A DNA stretch of 7,453 nucleotides, from assembly GCA_018241455.1 (NCBI GenBank), contig JAFEDW010000098.1:1-7453 (forward strand), read 5' to 3'. Position numbers and translations under genes: made by a program. The notes beneath the pieces were generated by a model, which worked only from the letters and a program-made list of their open reading frames with translations, did no database searches and was not told the DNA's origin. Each line of letters starts with the position of its first letter. The stretch's first letter is position 1. Shown piece by piece: positions 1 to 6,649 of this stretch. This DNA comes from Pseudomonadota bacterium. Lineage in GTDB: Bacteria; Pseudomonadota; Gammaproteobacteria; Steroidobacterales; Steroidobacteraceae.

Positions 1-2563
1 CGCCGAGGACATCGGCAAGCTGCCCGACACCAGCATCGCCGATTCGATCTCGCGCCTGCCGGGTGTCACGACGCAGCGTGCGCTCGGACACTCCTCTGCC
101 ATCACTATCCGCGGTACCGACCCGGCATTCACCAATGGTCTGCTAAACGGGCGTGAGCAGGTTTCCACCGGCGACAACCGCGACATCGAATTCGACCAGT
201 ATCCCTCCGAGCTTATCTCGCAGGTCGTGGTCTACAAGACGCCCGATGCGCAGTTGATTGGCCAGGGCCTCGCCGGAACAATCGACCTGCGTACCGTGCG
301 GCCGCTCGAGTACGGCAAGATGGCGTTGGCCGCGAACGTTCGGGCCGAACGCAACTCGGACGCCGACCTCGGCGCAAATTCGAAGCAGAACGGTTCGCGT
401 ATCAGCTTTTCCTACATCGACCAGTTTGCCGACAACAAAGTAGGTCTCGCGATTGGTTTCGCCCGGCTCGACTCGCCGCTTGCGACGAAGGGCTTTGGCG
501 CCTATGGACCCTGGCACCCCAACTGCAACGACCCGGGCTGCGACGGCTACAACTTTCACACGACCGTACCGGTTGGCGTTTTCGTCACGAACGGCATGAA
601 AGTGCGCGCCGACATGGGCGACAACAAGCGTACTGGGGCGTTGGCCACGCTTGAGTTCCGCCCCAACGAGAACTACACCGGCACGCTCGACGCGTACTAC
701 ACGAAGTCTGATACAACCGACGACGCGCGCTCGCTGGAGTGGAACCTCGGCAACTACCCGGCAACGACCAACTATTCCAACCTGGATATCGTCGACAATT
801 CGCTCGTGGGTGCCACCGTCGACAATGTCCGGCCGCTGGTGCGCAACTTCCAGTTCATCACCAACGATACGATCAAGTCGCTGGGCTGGAACAGCACGAT
901 GAAATCCGGTCAATGGTCGGTGATGGCCGACCTGTCGTGGTCGCAGGCCGTTCGCGACCAGTGGCAACCGGAGACCAATGCCCAGCTGGGCAACTGCACC
1001 GGGGCCGCTTGCTTCGACACCAGCACCTTCGCCTTCAGCACCGACCACATGCCCAGTGCCTCGCTGGGCTACGGCAGTGCCTATTCCGATCCTGCGCAGA
1101 TCGCGTTCGGCCCGACCATTTACGGCTCGGGCTATGCGAAGAACTTCCACGTGGTCGATACGCTCAAGGCGGCGCGCGTCGATGTGGGTCACGACGGCGT
1201 CGGCTGGTTCGACAAATTCGTCGGCGGCGTGAATGTCTCGAAGCGCAACAAAGACAAGCAGGATCACGAAGGCAGCCTGAATGTGGCCGCCAGCTCTACC
1301 GGCACCGTCGATCCGCAGTACCTGCTGGCGCCCACCAAATTGGGCTACGCCGGTGTCCCGGACGCGCTGGCCTGGAATGTGCCGGGCGCGATCGCGGCTT
1401 ACTTCGACCCGTGGGTGCCGGTTCCCATTGTCGGCAATCCCTGGCTGGCCGGGAAGAATTGGTCGGTGGACGAGACGGTCACGACCGCGTCGCTGCGCGG
1501 CACCCTCAACCACGACATGGGATCTGGCGTGACCTTGCGCGGCAATGTTGGCCTGCAATTCATTCACACCAGCCAGTCGTCTTCGTCCTGGCGTGCGATC
1601 AACGGCGCCGTCGAGCCGTTCACGGAAGGCACCTCATACAACGACGTGCTGCCGCAGATAAACCTGGCGTTCGTGCTGCCCAATGAGAACACGGTGCGCG
1701 TGGGCCTGGCGCGCGAGATGGCTCGCCCGCGCCTCGACCAGCTCAAGGCGTCGATCGACGAGGGCATTGCCCAGTCAGGCGTCACCGCGCCTGGCGGCAG
1801 CGGCGGCAACCCGCTGCTGAAGCCGTGGCGCGCCGATGCCATCGACTTGTCGTGGGAAAAGTATTTCTCGAAGAAGGGCTATTTTGCTGCGGCGCTGTTC
1901 TACAAGAAGCTGAACACCTACATCTTCAATACGACCGAGGTGAATCACGACTTCTCCGACCTGATCGCGCAGCTCGGACCCGGCTACTTCACCGGTCCGG
2001 TGCAGTTCACGACCGGCAGCCTGAACACGCCGCTCAATGGCGAAGGCGGCCGGCTGGATGGCATCGAGCTGTCGGCCTCGCTCCCGGGTGACCTGTTGGC
2101 CGATGCGGTGCGCGACTTTGGCTTGATCCTGAGCCTGGCGCAGACCGACAGCAACATCGAGGTGTTCGATCCTCCGGGCGGCAGCAATTCGACGATCGCC
2201 ACGAACGGCCTAGGCACGATTCCGCTGCCAGGCCTGTCAAAGACGGTGTGGAATGCCACCTTCTACTATGAACACGGAGGCTTCTCCGCGCGCGTGGCGA
2301 CGCGCTCGCGCTCGAAGTACATCGGTGAAATCACGAACTTCTCCAACGACCGCACGTTCCAGTACGTGAAAGGCAACGTGATTACCGACTTCCAGACCGG
2401 GTACGAATTCCAGAACGGCTCATGGAAGGGCCTGAGCGTGCTGTTCCAGGTCAACAACCTGACGGACGCGCCGTACGTTGCCTATCAGGCAACCGAGGCT
2501 CGCCTGATGGACTACCAGACCTACGGCAAGCAGTTCTTCCTCGGCCTCAACTACAAGCGCTGA
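1..2563 (+). CDS. TonB-dependent outer-membrane receptor, 3' part (N-terminus outside window)
   Basis: This is an outer-membrane active transporter that would import a ligand using TonB/ExbBD energy. The frame is open from base 2 and encodes about 853 residues up to the TGA at 2561-2563; the signal peptide and TonB box are missing. Residues 1 to about 105 are the plug domain: IADSISRLPGV, then ITIRG, then QVSTGDNR and FDQYPSEL, and VVVYKTPDAQLIGQGLAGTI, wording typical of the Xanthomonas/Caulobacter-type receptor family (TIGR01782-like). The rest reads as alternating beta-barrel strands and long loops, with a receptor-like end (VNNLTDAPY, then YGKQFFLGLNYKR). Two CX4C pairs (C175/C180 and C332/C337) lie in likely extracellular loops. 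The last residue is Arg, not the usual aromatic. Members of this family often import carbohydrates, and glgA lies next door, but the ligand cannot be read from the sequence. The reading frame is intact. The family call is secure; the substrate is unknown. Confidence 0.95.
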   Translation, partial: AEDIGKLPDTSIADSISRLPGVTTQRALGHSSAITIRGTDPAFTNGLLNGREQVSTGDNRDIEFDQYPSELISQVVVYKTPDAQLIGQGLAGTIDLRTVRPLEYGKMALAANVRAERNSDADLGANSKQNGSRISFSYIDQFADNKVGLAIGFARLDSPLATKGFGAYGPWHPNCNDPGCDGYNFHTTVPVGVFVTNGMKVRADMGDNKRTGALATLEFRPNENYTGTLDAYYTKSDTTDDARSLEWNLGNYPATTNYSNLDIVDNSLVGATVDNVRPLVRNFQFITNDTIKSLGWNSTMKSGQWSVMADLSWSQAVRDQWQPETNAQLGNCTGAACFDTSTFAFSTDHMPSASLGYGSAYSDPAQIAFGPTIYGSGYAKNFHVVDTLKAARVDVGHDGVGWFDKFVGGVNVSKRNKDKQDHEGSLNVAASSTGTVDPQYLLAPTKLGYAGVPDALAWNVPGAIAAYFDPWVPVPIVGNPWLAGKNWSVDETVTTASLRGTLNHDMGSGVTLRGNVGLQFIHTSQSSSSWRAINGAVEPFTEGTSYNDVLPQINLAFVLPNENTVRVGLAREMARPRLDQLKASIDEGIAQSGVTAPGGSGGNPLLKPWRADAIDLSWEKYFSKKGYFAAALFYKKLNTYIFNTTEVNHDFSDLIAQLGPGYFTGPVQFTTGSLNTPLNGEGGRLDGIELSASLPGDLLADAVRDFGLILSLAQTDSNIEVFDPPGGSNSTIATNGLGTIPLPGLSKTVWNATFYYEHGGFSARVATRSRSKYIGEITNFSNDRTFQYVKGNVITDFQTGYEFQNGSWKGLSVLFQVNNLTDAPYVAYQATEARLMDYQTYGKQFFLGLNYKR

Positions 2564-2573
2564 GTTCCGCGCC

Positions 2574-2605
2574 CTGGCGGGCAGTTACCTTAGACTGCCC
2601 GCCAG
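2574..2605. terminator. Perfect 12-bp hairpin between convergent genes, probable bidirectional terminator
   Basis: CTGGCGGGCAGT (2574-2585) and ACTGCCCGCCAG (2594-2605) are exact reverse complements around an 8-nt loop. The hairpin sits 10 bp after the receptor stop and 6 bp after the glgA stop on the other strand, so it could end both transcripts. Neither side has a T-tract, so it is not a textbook intrinsic terminator. It may instead protect 3' ends or pause polymerase. The inverted repeat is seen directly; the terminator role is inferred. Confidence 0.75.
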
Positions 2606-2611
2606 CCGCGC

Positions 2612-4066
2612 TCATCGCGCCAGCCGCTCGTAGGCGTCGACGTAATGCTGCACCTGGCGGCTCCAGGAGAAATCCTGCGCCATGCCGTTCTGTACCAGCC
2701 GGCGCCACGCGCCCTTCTGCTGGTAGAGTTCGAGCGCGGTGGTGATCGCCCACGTGACCGCCGGCACGTTGTAGTCGTTGAACACGATGCCGGTGCCGAT
2801 GCCGCTGCCGGCATCGAAGTGCTGCACTGAATCGGCGAGGCCACCGGTGCGGCGCACGATCGGCACGGTGCCGTAGCGCAGGCTGTACATCTGGTTCAAT
2901 CCGCAGGGTTCGTAGCGCGAGGGCATCAGGAACATGTCGCTCGCCGCCTCGATCCAGTGCGCGAGCTCGTCGCTGAAACCACGATGGAACAGCACGCGAT
3001 CCGGATACTGCCGCGCCAGTCCTGAAAAGAAGGCCTCGTACAACGGTTCGCCCGAACCCAGCACCGCGAGGTTGAAGTCGCGCATCGCCAGCAGCTCCGG
3101 CAACGCGCCTTGCAGCAGGTCGACGCCTTTCTGCGTGGCGAGCCGCGTGATCAGTCCGATCAGCGGCCGGCGCTCGCCGCTTTGCAGCTTGCTGCGCGCG
3201 AGGAATTCTTCCTTCAGGCCCGCCTTGACGCCGAGCTGGTTGGCGCCGAAATGCCGCGGCAGGTAGGCGTCGTTGCGTGGATCCCAATCCGCATAGTCGA
3301 CGCCGTTGAGGATGCCGAGCAGCGCGGTGCTGCGCGCGCGCAGCGTGTCATCGAGCCCCGCGCCGTACTCGGCGGTCTGGATCTCGCGCGCGTAGGTCGG
3401 GCTTACGGTCGTCAACAGGTCGGCATACAGCAGCCCCAGGCGCATCAGGTTGATGCGGCCGGCGCGCAGGTCATCCTGATGCAGCAGCTCGAGCCCGGCG
3501 CCGCCGAGCACTTCGCTGGCCGCGGCCGGGCCGACCACGCCCTGGTAGCCGAGGTTGTGGATCGTGAACACGCTCTTGGTCGCGGCGAACAACTGGTCCC
3601 ACTTGTAGATCGACTTGAGCCACAGCGGCGCGATGGCCGTGTGCCAGTCATTGCAATGCAGGATCTGCGGTGCGAAACCCATGCGTTGGCAACTCAAGGT
3701 CGCGGCGTGCGTGAATAGCAGGTAGCGGCGGTACTCGTCCGGATCGGAGGTGTAGATAGACGGGCCGCCGAACATCGCAGGGCAGTCGATCAGGTACACG
3801 AAGGCCTGCGTGCCCGGCACGCGCACGGTTTGCACCGAGAAGCGATAGGCGCGCGGGCCGATCGTCAGCGGTACATCCTGCAGGAAATCGACCGGGTAGA
3901 TTTCGTGGCCGGCGCGCTTGATCGCGCCGTGGCCCGGCAGAAACAAGCGGATGTCGTGGCCGGCCGCGTGCAGGTACTTGACCAGCGCTCCCGAGACGTC
4001 GGCGAGGCCGCCGGCTTTCGCGAACGGCGTCATCTCGGCGGTCAGGAAACAGATGCGCAGCGGCAT
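2612..4066 (-). CDS. glgA: Glycogen (starch) synthase, ADP-glucose-dependent, GT5 family
   Basis: GlgA transfers glucose from ADP-glucose to the non-reducing end of a growing alpha-1,4-glucan in cytoplasmic glycogen synthesis. The 484-residue product matches the usual length of about 480. The N-terminal Rossmann domain opens with MPLRICFLTAEMTPFAKAGG, which holds the KxGGL nucleotide-sugar motif (K16). HCNDWHTA (137-144) and GILNGVDY (251-258) follow. The C-terminal domain has RLATQKGVDL (308-317; R308 and K313 match the phosphate-binding pair), SRYEPCGLNQ (383-392; E386 is the expected catalytic Glu) and TGGLADSV (407-414). All key residues are present. The start is the ATG at 4066, which places KxGGL normally; no Shine-Dalgarno precedes it and a -10-like TACACT lies 7 nt upstream. 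It is convergent with the receptor and divergent from the small ORF. No other glg gene is in the window. Confidence 0.97.
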   Translation of the reverse strand: MPLRICFLTAEMTPFAKAGGLADVSGALVKYLHAAGHDIRLFLPGHGAIKRAGHEIYPVDFLQDVPLTIGPRAYRFSVQTVRVPGTQAFVYLIDCPAMFGGPSIYTSDPDEYRRYLLFTHAATLSCQRMGFAPQILHCNDWHTAIAPLWLKSIYKWDQLFAATKSVFTIHNLGYQGVVGPAAASEVLGGAGLELLHQDDLRAGRINLMRLGLLYADLLTTVSPTYAREIQTAEYGAGLDDTLRARSTALLGILNGVDYADWDPRNDAYLPRHFGANQLGVKAGLKEEFLARSKLQSGERRPLIGLITRLATQKGVDLLQGALPELLAMRDFNLAVLGSGEPLYEAFFSGLARQYPDRVLFHRGFSDELAHWIEAASDMFLMPSRYEPCGLNQMYSLRYGTVPIVRRTGGLADSVQHFDAGSGIGTGIVFNDYNVPAVTWAITTALELYQQKGAWRRLVQNGMAQDFSWSRQVQHYVDAYERLAR

Positions 4067-4073
4067 GCCGGGC

Positions 4074-4079
4074 AGTGTA
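4074..4079 (-). promoter_or_regulatory. Possible -10 element for glgA (leaderless start)
   Basis: Read on the minus strand, TACACT matches the -10 consensus at four of six positions, including the key A2 and T6. It is followed by 7 nt (GCCCGGC) and then the glgA ATG, so transcription could begin at or next to the initiation codon. I see no convincing -35 at 16-18 bp and no TGn extension, so the call is weak. The absence of a purine-rich ribosome binding site before glgA fits a leaderless mRNA. Confidence 0.35.
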
Positions 4080-4086
4080 CTTGACG

Positions 4087-4092
4087 TATGAT
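4087..4092 (+). promoter_or_regulatory. Possible -10 element for the small ORF (leaderless start)
   Basis: TATGAT differs from TATAAT at one base. Six bases (TCGCTC) separate it from the ATG at 4099, the normal distance from a -10 to the transcription start, so the mRNA would begin at the start codon. A TTGACG lies directly before it (4081-4086) but is adjacent, not 17 bp away, and cannot act as its -35. The hexamer lies back-to-back with the proposed glgA -10, so the two promoters would compete for polymerase. Confidence 0.4.
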
Positions 4093-4098
4093 TCGCTC

Positions 4099-4230
4099 AT
4101 GCGTCGCCTCGCCGTGTTCCTCGCGTTGATTGCCCTGCTGGCGGTATCGCTGGCGATCGCCTGGGTCGCCACCGGCGCGCCGGCGTGGTGCCACATGCTG
4201 GGCTGGTGTGCCAGCGCGGCGTTGTCGTAA
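4099..4230 (+). CDS. Small hypothetical membrane peptide, 43 aa
   Basis: I do not recognise a family. The frame runs ATG (4099) to TAA (4228-4230). It starts MRRLAVFLALIALLAVSLAI, two arginines followed by roughly 20 hydrophobic residues (4-24), consistent with one transmembrane helix (positive-inside rule) or an uncleaved signal anchor. The tail carries WCHMLGWC, two WC pairs spaced CX5C (C31, C37), which could form a disulfide if periplasmic. No Shine-Dalgarno is visible, but TATGAT ends 6 nt before the ATG, allowing leaderless translation. In-frame GTG (4075) and TTG (4081) starts are possible but less attractive. It lies between divergent glgA and the downstream peptidase gene. A chance open frame in GC-rich DNA remains possible, although the lipid-compatible composition and start context favour a real gene. 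Confidence 0.5.
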   Translation: MRRLAVFLALIALLAVSLAIAWVATGAPAWCHMLGWCASAALS

Positions 4231-4260
4231 CATATTGATTGTGAACAAATAAAATACCAA
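4231..4260. other. AT-rich patch in the intergenic gap upstream of the peptidase gene
   Basis: About 30 bp directly after the small ORF stop are rich in A and T (for example GAACAAATAAAATACC) in an otherwise strongly GC-rich region. No correctly spaced -35/-10 pair can be placed in it on the + strand. It could act as an UP-like element or a regulator or nucleoid-protein site for the promoter about 30 bp downstream. Only the composition is seen directly. Confidence 0.35.
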
Positions 4261-4287
4261 CCCGGCCCGGCGTTGCCCGCCGCGGAC

Positions 4288-4296
4288 TGGTAGAAT
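4288..4296 (+). promoter_or_regulatory. Extended -10 promoter (TGGTAGAAT) for the carboxypeptidase-ttcA operon
   Basis: TGG followed by TAGAAT is an exact TGn extension plus a five-of-six -10 hexamer. Extended -10 promoters can work without a strong -35, and none is found at 16-18 bp. The hexamer ends 5 nt before the ATG at 4302, so the predicted transcription start falls on or beside the A of that codon. This fits the lack of a Shine-Dalgarno sequence and suggests a leaderless transcript. Confidence 0.6.
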
Positions 4297-4301
4297 TGGA
4301 T

Positions 4302-5804
4302 ATGTCCGCGACTCCGTACCAACAACTCGAACAGGAATGGCGGCGGCTCCACGCGTTCCGCGGTGCGCTCTCGCTGCTGCGCTGGGACGCGGCGGTCATG
4401 ATGCCGCGCGGCAGCGCCGAGCTGCGCGGCGAGCAGGTCGCGGCGCTCGAGACCGAGTACCACGCGCTGCTGACGACGCCGAAGGTCACGCGATTGCTCG
4501 ATCGGGCGCAGGCGGATGTGCGCGGCCTGGAAGACTGGCAGGTCTCCAACCTGCGCGAGATGCGCCGCCAGCGCGACCACGCGATCGCGACGCCGGTGAC
4601 GCTGATCTCGCGGCTGGCGCGCGCCACGGCGATCGCCGAGAGCCAGTGGCTGGCCGCGCGCCGCGACAACAACTTCGCGCTGTTCGCGCCGCACCTCGAG
4701 GAGGTGTTGCTGCTGGTGCGCGACAAGGCGGCGCTGCTCGGGCAGGCGCTGAACCTGCCGCCGTACGACGCGCTGTGCGACCAGTTCAGCCCCGGTGTCG
4801 GCACTGCCGACATCGACGCGATCTTCAAGGCGCTGTCGCGCCGCCTGCCCAGCATGATCACCGAGGCATTGGAAAAGCAGGCTTCGCAGCAGCTGCTGCC
4901 GATCACCGGCCGCTTCGGTGTCGCCAAGCAGCGGAGCCTGGTGGTCGAGGTCATGAAGGCGGTCGGTTTTCCGTTCGACCAGGGGCGGCTCGATGAGAGC
5001 GAGCATCCGTTCACCGAGGGAGTGATCGGCGATATCCGCATCACGACGCGCTACGACGCGGCTGATCCGTTTGCCGGATTGCTCGGCGCGCTGCACGAAA
5101 CCGGGCACGCGATGTACGACCTCGGCATGCCGAAGGAATGGCGCGACCAGCCGGTGGGGCGCGATCGCGGCATGGCGCTCGAGGAAAGCCAGTCGCTGCT
5201 GCTGGAGATGATCATCGGCCGCAGCGCGCCGTTCCTGCGCTACCTGCAGCCGCTGCTGCAGAAGCACTACGGCGCGACCGGCCCGGAGTGGGAATTCGAC
5301 AACCTGCATCGCACGCTGGTGCGCGTGCGCCGCAGCCTGATCCGCGTCGATGCCGACGAAATGAGCTATTCGCTGCACATCATGCAGCGCTACGACATCG
5401 AGAAGCAGCTGCTGGCCGGCAAGCTCGCGGTGCGCGACCTGCCCGAGGCCTGGAATGCCGGCATGGAGCAGCGCTTTGGCGCGCGGCCTTCCGGCACCGC
5501 CGACGGCTGCCTGCAGGACATGCACTGGGCACTCGGTTCGTTCGGCTATTTCCCTTCGTATGCGCTCGGCATGGTGATCGCCGCGCAGTTGTGGGAGGCG
5601 ATGCGCACCGAGCTGTCCGAGCTCGAGGCGCAGATCGCACGCGGCGAGTTCGCGCCGGTGTTCGGCTGGCTGCGCGACAACATGCACGGCTACGGCGCCA
5701 AGCTCCCGATCAAGGAGCTGATCAAGCAGGCCAGCGGCCAGGCCTTGAGCGCCAACGCGCTGCTGCGCTACCTGCAGGGCAAGTACCTGGCGGAGAATCC
5801 TTGA
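4302..5804 (+). CDS. M32 family zinc metallocarboxypeptidase (carboxypeptidase Taq type)
   Basis: This cytoplasmic enzyme removes single amino acids from the C-terminus of peptides and probably serves peptide turnover. The 500-residue, mostly helical product has the ordered M32 motifs: HPF (235-237), DIRIT (244-248, DxRxT), HETGH (265-269, the HExxH zinc site with catalytic E266), EESQ (294-297), IRVDAD (347-352) and GCLQDMHW (402-409, GxxQDxHW). The third zinc ligand is E295, 30 residues after H265 as in the Taq enzyme. The family's HES/GQ motif here reads EESQ, so its His is replaced by Glu. I chose the ATG at 4302 over an in-frame TTG at 4296, which overlaps the -10 hexamer. It heads a + strand run: its TGA overlaps the TTG start of ttcA. 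Family assignment is firm; physiological substrates are unknown. Confidence 0.95.
   Translation: MSATPYQQLEQEWRRLHAFRGALSLLRWDAAVMMPRGSAELRGEQVAALETEYHALLTTPKVTRLLDRAQADVRGLEDWQVSNLREMRRQRDHAIATPVTLISRLARATAIAESQWLAARRDNNFALFAPHLEEVLLLVRDKAALLGQALNLPPYDALCDQFSPGVGTADIDAIFKALSRRLPSMITEALEKQASQQLLPITGRFGVAKQRSLVVEVMKAVGFPFDQGRLDESEHPFTEGVIGDIRITTRYDAADPFAGLLGALHETGHAMYDLGMPKEWRDQPVGRDRGMALEESQSLLLEMIIGRSAPFLRYLQPLLQKHYGATGPEWEFDNLHRTLVRVRRSLIRVDADEMSYSLHIMQRYDIEKQLLAGKLAVRDLPEAWNAGMEQRFGARPSGTADGCLQDMHWALGSFGYFPSYALGMVIAAQLWEAMRTELSELEAQIARGEFAPVFGWLRDNMHGYGAKLPIKELIKQASGQALSANALLRYLQGKYLAENP
5792..5797 (+). promoter_or_regulatory. Ribosome binding site that fixes the TTG start of ttcA
   Basis: GGAGAA inside the last codons of the carboxypeptidase gene is a good Shine-Dalgarno match; its GGAG core ends 5 nt before the TTG at 5801. 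The ttcA frame stays open far upstream within the peptidase gene, so this site, together with the start-stop overlap, selects the start. Confidence 0.65.
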
Positions 5805-6643
5805 ACGCGGCGGTGGCCGAGGCTGCCGCGCCGCCTGCGGCGCGCGAGTCGGCCACGCTGCGCAAGCTCGGCGCCGCGTTGCGGGGCCTGGCCGGCAAGG
5901 CGATCGACGACTACCGCATGATCGAGCCGGGCGACAGGGTCTGCGTCTGCCTGTCGGGCGGCAAGGATTCCTACACGCTGCTCGACCTGCTGCTCTCGCT
6001 CCAGCGCAGCGCCCCGGTCGAGTTCGAACTGATCGCCGTCAACCTCGACCAGAAACAGCCCGGATTCCCGGCGCACGTGCTGCCGGATTACCTGCGCGCG
6101 CGCGGCGTGCCGTTCCACATCATCGAGCAGGACACCTACAGCGTCGTCAAGCGCCTGATCCCGGAAGGTCGCACGATGTGCTCGCTGTGTTCGCGCCTGC
6201 GGCGCGGCGCGCTGTACCGCTACGCCAGCGAGCACGGCATCAGCAAGATCGCGCTCGGGCATCACCGCGACGACATCGTCGAGACGCTGTTCCTGAACCT
6301 GTTCCACGGCGGCCGGCTCAAGGCGATGGCGCCGAAGTTCCGTTCGGACGACGGCCGGCACGTCGTGATCCGCCCGCTCGCCTACATCGCGGAGCGCGAC
6401 ATTGCGCGTTACGCGCGCGGCCGCGCCTTTCCGTTGATTCCCTGCGACCTGTGCGGCTCGCAGCAGCACCTGCAGCGCGCGGCGATCAAGCGCATGCTCG
6501 GCGCCTGGGAGCGCGAGCACCCGGGACGCACCGAGGCGATCTTTTCGGCGCTGCGCAACGTCGAGCCGGCGCACCTGGCGGACACCAGGCTGTTCGATTT
6601 TGCCGCGCTCCGGCCGGCGAACGATGCGGATCCGGAAGGCTGA
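5801..6643 (+). CDS. ttcA: tRNA 2-thiocytidine(32) synthetase TtcA
   Basis: TtcA thiolates cytidine 32 in the anticodon loop of certain tRNAs, using ATP to activate the base and an iron-sulfur cluster in sulfur transfer. The 280-residue product has the PP-loop ATP site SGGKDS (52-57), the cluster pair MCSLC (C127, C130), GHHRDD (153-158), ETLFLNLFHGGRLKAM (161-176) and PCDLCGSQ (C215, C218; one supplies the third cluster ligand). These are TtcA hallmarks. It is a little shorter than the E. coli protein (about 311 residues). The start is a TTG whose last two bases lie in the TGA stop of the upstream gene (TTGA, a 4-bp overlap), which implies translational coupling. A GTG at 5813 is the alternative but is worse placed relative to the GGAG. 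The next gene begins 6 bp after its stop. Confidence 0.96.
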   Translation: MNAAVAEAAAPPAARESATLRKLGAALRGLAGKAIDDYRMIEPGDRVCVCLSGGKDSYTLLDLLLSLQRSAPVEFELIAVNLDQKQPGFPAHVLPDYLRARGVPFHIIEQDTYSVVKRLIPEGRTMCSLCSRLRRGALYRYASEHGISKIALGHHRDDIVETLFLNLFHGGRLKAMAPKFRSDDGRHVVIRPLAYIAERDIARYARGRAFPLIPCDLCGSQQHLQRAAIKRMLGAWEREHPGRTEAIFSALRNVEPAHLADTRLFDFAALRPANDADPEG

Positions 6644-6649
6644 GATTCG

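Noticed and set aside
143..1567. 474-residue open frame on the minus strand opposite the receptor
   Set aside because: It lies wholly antisense to a clear receptor gene. Its protein is Arg/Val/Gly-rich with no recognisable motif, as expected for a shadow frame in GC-rich DNA.
739..1686. 315-residue + strand frame inside the receptor gene
   Set aside because: It overlaps the receptor in a different frame, is Arg/Gln-rich and shows no motif; a shadow.
4222..4260. Sigma-70 -35/-10 pair within the AT-rich patch
   Set aside because: TTGTCG, TTGATT and TTGTGA cannot be paired with a good -10 at 16-18 bp; TAAAAT lies at the wrong distance from each.
4268..4282. Small inverted repeat CGGCG/CGCCG after the small ORF, considered as a terminator
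   Set aside because: It has only 5 bp of stem, no T-tract, and is expected by chance in such GC-rich sequence.
4296..4301. TTG at 4296 as start of the M32 peptidase
   Set aside because: It adds only two residues, overlaps the -10 hexamer and has no SD. The ATG at 4302 is better.
3648..5687. 679-residue open frame on the minus strand
   Set aside because: It runs across the antisense of the M32 gene, the intergenic gap and part of glgA in another frame. Composition is Arg/His/Gln-rich and no domain is visible.
5138..5800. Upstream extension of the ttcA frame inside the peptidase gene
   Set aside because: The frame is open only because stops are rare in GC-rich DNA. The translation there is Arg/Ala-rich, and TtcA homology starts after 5801, where the SD and stop overlap lie.
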